Positions 6,605 to 8,717 of a stretch of DNA of 8,717 bases are shown here, in pieces. Made by a program: the position numbers and the translations under genes. The notes beneath the pieces are model-generated. The model saw nothing but the letters and a program-made list of their open reading frames with translations. It was not told the DNA's origin and searched no databases. The stretch's first letter is position 1, and each line of letters opens with the position of its first letter. This stretch comes from JAZLIC01 sp045617225 (GTDB lineage Bacteria > Bacillota > Clostridia > Monoglobales > Monoglobaceae). Location: NCBI GenBank assembly GCA_045617225.1, contig JAZLIC010000106.1:1-8717 (forward strand), read 5' to 3'.

Positions 6605-6730
6605 GTACATAGAGTTCAAAATCTTTCGTTCACCGCAAGTTTGTCCGATTTTGATGTACCAAATATTGCTTTTGTGCGTATAATGTATTACACAGAGGAA
6701 ATTTAGGGGAAACCCAAAACTTGCGGAGAG
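6604..6730 (+). promoter_or_regulatory. Structured alr-mazF spacer, candidate RNA switch
   Basis: The 135 bases between alr and mazF contain no credible gene. They hold a perfect 10-base inverted repeat, CCGCAAGTTT (6633-6642) and AAACTTGCGG (6717-6726), whose right arm runs into the mazF ribosome binding site GGAGAG (6725-6730). A second, 7-base inverted repeat, GGTACAT (6604-6610) and ATGTACC (6654-6660), encloses the left arm of the first, so together they would make a pseudoknot-like topology. A small GGG-GAAA-CCC hairpin (6706-6715) lies between. The 10-base match is unlikely by chance in so short a stretch; the 7-base one could be chance. Function is inference: masking of the mazF start in read-through RNA. 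Confidence 0.4.
6655..6684 (+). promoter_or_regulatory. Possible internal promoter for mazF
   Basis: A perfect -10 box TATAAT lies at 6679-6684. The best -35 candidate at acceptable spacing is TGTACC (6655-6660, 18-base spacer), which matches only three of six positions and falls in the right arm of the 7-base inverted repeat. If used, transcription would begin near 6691 and the mRNA would lack the left arms of both inverted repeats. The weak -35 box keeps this tentative. Confidence 0.35.
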
Positions 6731-6739
6731 TGAAATATT

Positions 6740-7084
6740 TTGGTAATAAAAAGAGGAGATATATATTATGCAGATTTAAGCCCTGTTGTAGGTTCGGAGC
6801 AAGGCGGTGTGCGGCCTGTTTTGATTATTCAAAACGATGTCGGAAATAAATACAGCCCAACCGTGATTGCCACTGCAATTACCTCGCAGATTAACAAATC
6901 AAAAATGCCTACCCATATAGAAATTGAGGCAGGCGGATTTGGGCTTTCAAAGGACTCCGTAGTCCTTGCGGAGCAGATAAGAACTATTGACAAACAGAGG
7001 CTTAAAGAAAAAGTCGGACATTTAAATGATGGAATTATGGACAAAGTTAATGAAGCTTTGGAAATTTCATTCGGATTGTCATAA
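6740..7084 (+). CDS. mazF: MazF/EndoA mRNA interferase toxin, TTG start
   Basis: A 114-residue PemK/MazF-family endoribonuclease that cuts single-stranded mRNA at short motifs; the B. subtilis homologue EndoA cuts at UACAU. The N-terminal signature RGDIYYADLSPVVGSEQGG (5-23), catalytic Arg25 and catalytic Thr48 occupy the same positions as in B. subtilis EndoA, and the C-terminal LAEQIRTIDKQRL helix is conserved. The start codon is TTG at 6740: it gives an N-terminus colinear with EndoA, GGAGAG (6725-6730) lies nine bases upstream, and no ATG or GTG gives as good a start. TTG plus possible masking of the binding site would keep synthesis low. The usual MazE/EndoAI antitoxin gene, found between alr and the toxin in B. 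subtilis, is missing here, and no frame in the spacer is long enough to encode it. All active-site residues are intact, so the toxin is probably functional. Confidence 0.93.
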   Translation: MVIKRGDIYYADLSPVVGSEQGGVRPVLIIQNDVGNKYSPTVIATAITSQINKSKMPTHIEIEAGGFGLSKDSVVLAEQIRTIDKQRLKEKVGHLNDGIMDKVNEALEISFGLS

Positions 7085-7127
7085 AGCGAAAATAATTAAA
7101 ATTAAAGATACGAAAGGATGAAGAAAA

Positions 7128-7592
7128 ATGAAAAAAAGCAGATTTGTTATAATCGGCGTATTGGTAGTGCTGATTTTAACTGCACTTAGCGGAATTGTAG
7201 CATTCTCCGACCCCGGAGATACCGATGACCCGGTCGTTACAAAAAGCTATATCGTAGATAAGGTTATACCCGATATAAAAGCTTATGTTGATGAGAAGAT
7301 AGGCGGAAGCGGTGACGGAAGCGGAAGCGCAAGCTTTGTCGTTGTAGAAGTGCCGAGCGGAAAAAGTGTAATATGCAAAGCAGGTGCTGAGCTTATTTTA
7401 AGACAGGGAAGCGGTACGATAATCGCAACTCAAAAGGGCGGACTTGCTGATACAACAGCAGGATATGATTTGGCAAACGGAACGCAGATGCCTTCCAATC
7501 ATTTGCTTATCGTACCGGTAAGTGACGGCCGTGGCTTCAAGGCATCTAATAATGTAATTGTTATGATTAAGGGTGGATACGAAATTAAATAA
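7128..7592 (+). CDS. Secreted or membrane-anchored protein of unknown function
   Basis: A 154-residue protein that I recognise only as one of a group of uncharacterised Bacillota exported proteins. It has a signal sequence (basic KKSR, then a hydrophobic core at about 6-26) with a plausible signal peptidase site after AFS (25-27); otherwise the helix would anchor it. Next come an acidic stretch (DPGDTDD), a helical segment (about 36-58, VVTKSYIVDKVIPDIKAYVD), a flexible Gly/Ser linker (59-69), and a compact domain of about 85 residues (70-154) with the landmarks VVEVPSGKSVICKAGAELIL (72-91), NHLLIVPVSDGRG (124-136) and MIKGGYEIK at the end. The single Cys83 makes a disulfide within this domain impossible. 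AAAGGA (7113-7118) lies nine bases before the ATG. It follows mazF by 43 bases with no terminator and is probably co-transcribed with it. A surface or spore-envelope location is possible but not shown. Confidence 0.8.
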   Translation: MKKSRFVIIGVLVVLILTALSGIVAFSDPGDTDDPVVTKSYIVDKVIPDIKAYVDEKIGGSGDGSGSASFVVVEVPSGKSVICKAGAELILRQGSGTIIATQKGGLADTTAGYDLANGTQMPSNHLLIVPVSDGRGFKASNNVIVMIKGGYEIK

Positions 7593-7625
7593 TCCTTGAT
7601 TTTATATTTGACTTGTGTTAATTTA

Positions 7626-7671
7626 GATACACAAAAAGCGTTAAACAGACGCTTCTTGTGTATCTTTTTTT
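7626..7671 (+). terminator. Strong terminator closing the acpS-alr-mazF cluster
   Basis: GATACACAA (7626-7634) pairs with TTGTGTATC (7656-7664), and after one A-C mismatch AAGCG (7636-7640) pairs with CGCTT (7650-7654) around a nine-base loop. Seven T residues follow (7665-7671). The T-tract ends only two bases before the ribosome binding site of the HAD gene, so no promoter can lie between terminator and that gene. Confidence 0.93.
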
Positions 7672-7683
7672 GCGGAGGTTTTT

Positions 7684-8337
7684 ATGCCGGATTTTAAAGC
7701 TGCAATATTTGATTTAGACGGAACGCTTATTGCCTCAACGTGGGTATGGGTCAATATGCTTGACGATTTTTTAAAAGAGTATAATATAAAAGTTAAAACC
7801 GATAAAATGATTGAGGCGGCAGAGCATATGAGTATGGAACAAAGCTCAAAGGTTATATGCACAGAAGCAAAACTTGACTTTTCCCCCGATGTGATTGTTA
7901 AGTTTTGGCGTGATAAAGCTTATGAAGGTTATGCCAATAAAGTAAAAGCAAAGACGGGCGCAAAGGAGTATCTTGCATATCTTAAAGATAATGGCGTTAA
8001 GGTCGGCATTGCTACCGCTTGTGACCCAATCCTCTGCCAAGCGGCGCTGAATTCTAACGGACTGAGTGAGTATATTGACGTTATTACATATGTAGATGAA
8101 GTAGGGACGGATAAAAGAAGTCCCGAAGTGTATCTGGAATGTGCGCGCAGGCTTGGCGTAGAAGTGAAAGATGTTATGCTATACGAGGATATTCTGCCCG
8201 GATTGCGTTCTGCAAAATCTGTCGGTATGCGAGTTACAATAATTGCTGATATGCGCTCTGACTTGACAGACGATACGGAAATATTGAAAAATGAGGCAGA
8301 TTTATACATAAAAGACTACACAGAATTGCTGATTTAG
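7684..8337 (+). CDS. HAD-family phosphatase, beta-phosphoglucomutase-like
   Basis: A 217-residue haloacid dehalogenase-type hydrolase, probably a cytoplasmic phosphatase or phosphomutase acting on a small phosphorylated metabolite. Motif I is FDLDGT with nucleophile Asp10 and acid/base Asp12; an alpha-helical cap follows (about 16-88); motif II is IATACD with Thr111; motif III is Lys144 in TDKRSPEVY; motif IV is YEDILPGLRSA with Glu168 and Asp169. This layout is that of the subfamily containing beta-phosphoglucomutase and phosphoglycolate phosphatase; the substrate cannot be read from sequence. GGAGG (7674-7678) lies five bases before the ATG. The ribosome binding site directly follows the T-tract of the preceding terminator, so expression must depend on read-through or on a promoter upstream of that hairpin. 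No terminator is visible between this gene and the rRNA promoter. Confidence 0.92.
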   Translation: MPDFKAAIFDLDGTLIASTWVWVNMLDDFLKEYNIKVKTDKMIEAAEHMSMEQSSKVICTEAKLDFSPDVIVKFWRDKAYEGYANKVKAKTGAKEYLAYLKDNGVKVGIATACDPILCQAALNSNGLSEYIDVITYVDEVGTDKRSPEVYLECARRLGVEVKDVMLYEDILPGLRSAKSVGMRVTIIADMRSDLTDDTEILKNEADLYIKDYTELLI

Positions 8338-8356
8338 TGTCAAATTATACAGATAT

Positions 8357-8416
8357 TAAATAAATTTAAAAAAAATCAAAAAAAGTGTTGACAAAGGCAG
8401 GGGTATGTGATAGTAT
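8357..8416 (+). promoter_or_regulatory. rRNA operon promoter with A-rich UP element
   Basis: A perfect -35 TTGACA (8388-8393) and -10 TAGTAT (8411-8416, five of six) are separated by 17 bases. Immediately upstream, 8357-8384 is made almost only of A and T with runs of eight and seven A, as expected for an UP element that binds the RNA polymerase alpha subunit at rRNA promoters. The predicted start is near 8423. This is the only rRNA promoter in view; tandem promoters, common at such loci, are not seen. Confidence 0.88.
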
Positions 8417-8422
8417 GTATAA

Positions 8423-8652
8423 GCTGTCCCGTGAGGGGGGTACCTCAAACGGGCGTGAGATGTTTGAAAAATGAATAGTGAAGAAGCGGTAATAAAGAGC
8501 TTGCAAAGCAAGCGAATATTACGACAATTGCACAAGGTAAAAAACACCTTGTCAATTCCAAAAGTTAAAGCGAACTTTACAAAAACGTTAGTGTAGAAAA
8601 ATGAGCTACAAACAATCGAGTATATAGGCGGCTAAGGCCGAGTATATAACAA
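8423..8652 (+). ncRNA. Pre-16S rRNA leader
   Basis: About 230 bases of transcribed leader with no coding gene. It begins with a hairpin, CCCGT (8428-8432) with ACGGG (8449-8453) and an inner GAGG/CCTC (8433-8436/8443-8446). TGTTTGAAAAATGAATAG (8461-8478) resembles the boxA-like TTTGAAAACTGAA stretch found in Bacillota rRNA leaders and spacers, where Nus factors act. Next come a long stem, GTAATA...TATTAC (8489-8494/8517-8522) capped by GCTTGC/GCAAGC (8499-8504/8508-8513); ACAAGGT/ACCTTGT (8532-8538/8546-8552) extended by AATTG/CAATT; and AAAGTT/AACTTT (8561-8566/8573-8578). A final hairpin just before 16S combines TATATA/TATATA (8621-8626/8643-8648) with CGGC/GCCG (8629-8632/8637-8640). Leader sequences of this kind guide antitermination, assembly and RNase processing of 16S. 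Confidence 0.8.

Positions 8653-8717
<65 letters not shown>

Noticed and set aside
6654..6704. Tiny reading frames in the alr-mazF spacer (ATG at 6654, nine codons, and ATG at 6683, seven codons) as an antitoxin remnant or leader peptide
   Set aside because: Too short for MazE, no ribosome binding sites, and no resemblance to a ribbon-helix-helix protein.
7929..8309. Minus-strand open frame of 126 codons inside the HAD gene
   Set aside because: It lies fully opposite a gene with all HAD motifs and shows no domain pattern of its own.
8617..8648. Direct repeat before 16S as a mobile-element attachment site
   Set aside because: There is no integrase or other mobile gene, and the repeat is explained by a leader hairpin.

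Overview
The window looks like chromosomal core sequence from a Gram-positive, Clostridia-like Bacillota. Four things point that way: a T-box leader RNA, strong AGGAGG-type ribosome binding sites, sigma-A-type promoters with 17-base spacers, and the gene order acpS - GerS/YdcC-type lipoprotein - alr - mazF, which matches the Bacillus subtilis acpS-ydcC-alr-ndoAI-ndoA neighbourhood and the Clostridioides difficile gerS-alr2 pair. The start of a 16S rRNA gene at the right edge fits the same group but is too short for finer placement. I see no insertion sequence, phage, CRISPR or plasmid signature.

Layout. (1) 4-462 encodes a low-molecular-weight protein tyrosine phosphatase. (2) 459-815 holds a sigma-A promoter and a full T-box leader whose specifier reads UAC (tyrosine). 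It controls 816-2450, an acyl-CoA synthetase/adenylate-forming ligase that ends at a strong terminator. (3) 2498-2890 is a convergent gene for a small four-helix membrane protein. (4) A divergent promoter region then starts a co-directional cluster: a DUF6106-like membrane protein (3029), an AcpS-NnrD fusion (3549), a GerS/YdcC-like lipoprotein (4783), alanine racemase (5402), a structured 135-base spacer, MazF/EndoA with a TTG start (6740), and an uncharacterised secreted protein (7128), closed by a strong terminator at 7626-7671. (5) A HAD phosphatase (7684) sits directly behind that terminator. (6) 8388-8652 is the promoter and hairpin-rich leader of an rRNA operon, and 8653-8717 is the beginning of the 16S gene.

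How the genes fit together. The central cluster combines carrier-protein activation (AcpS), repair of damaged NAD(P)H (NnrD), D-alanine supply for cell wall (Alr), a lipoprotein of a family linked to spore cortex maturation, and a growth-regulating mRNA interferase (MazF). The most interesting points are: a tyrosine-type T-box placed in front of an acyl-CoA/aryl-CoA ligase rather than a tRNA synthetase, suggesting a tyrosine-starvation-induced salvage step; the AcpS-NnrD fusion with no epimerase partner in view; a chromosomal mazF without its usual upstream mazE; and a 10-base perfect inverted repeat in the alr-mazF spacer that could mask the mazF ribosome binding site only in read-through transcripts.
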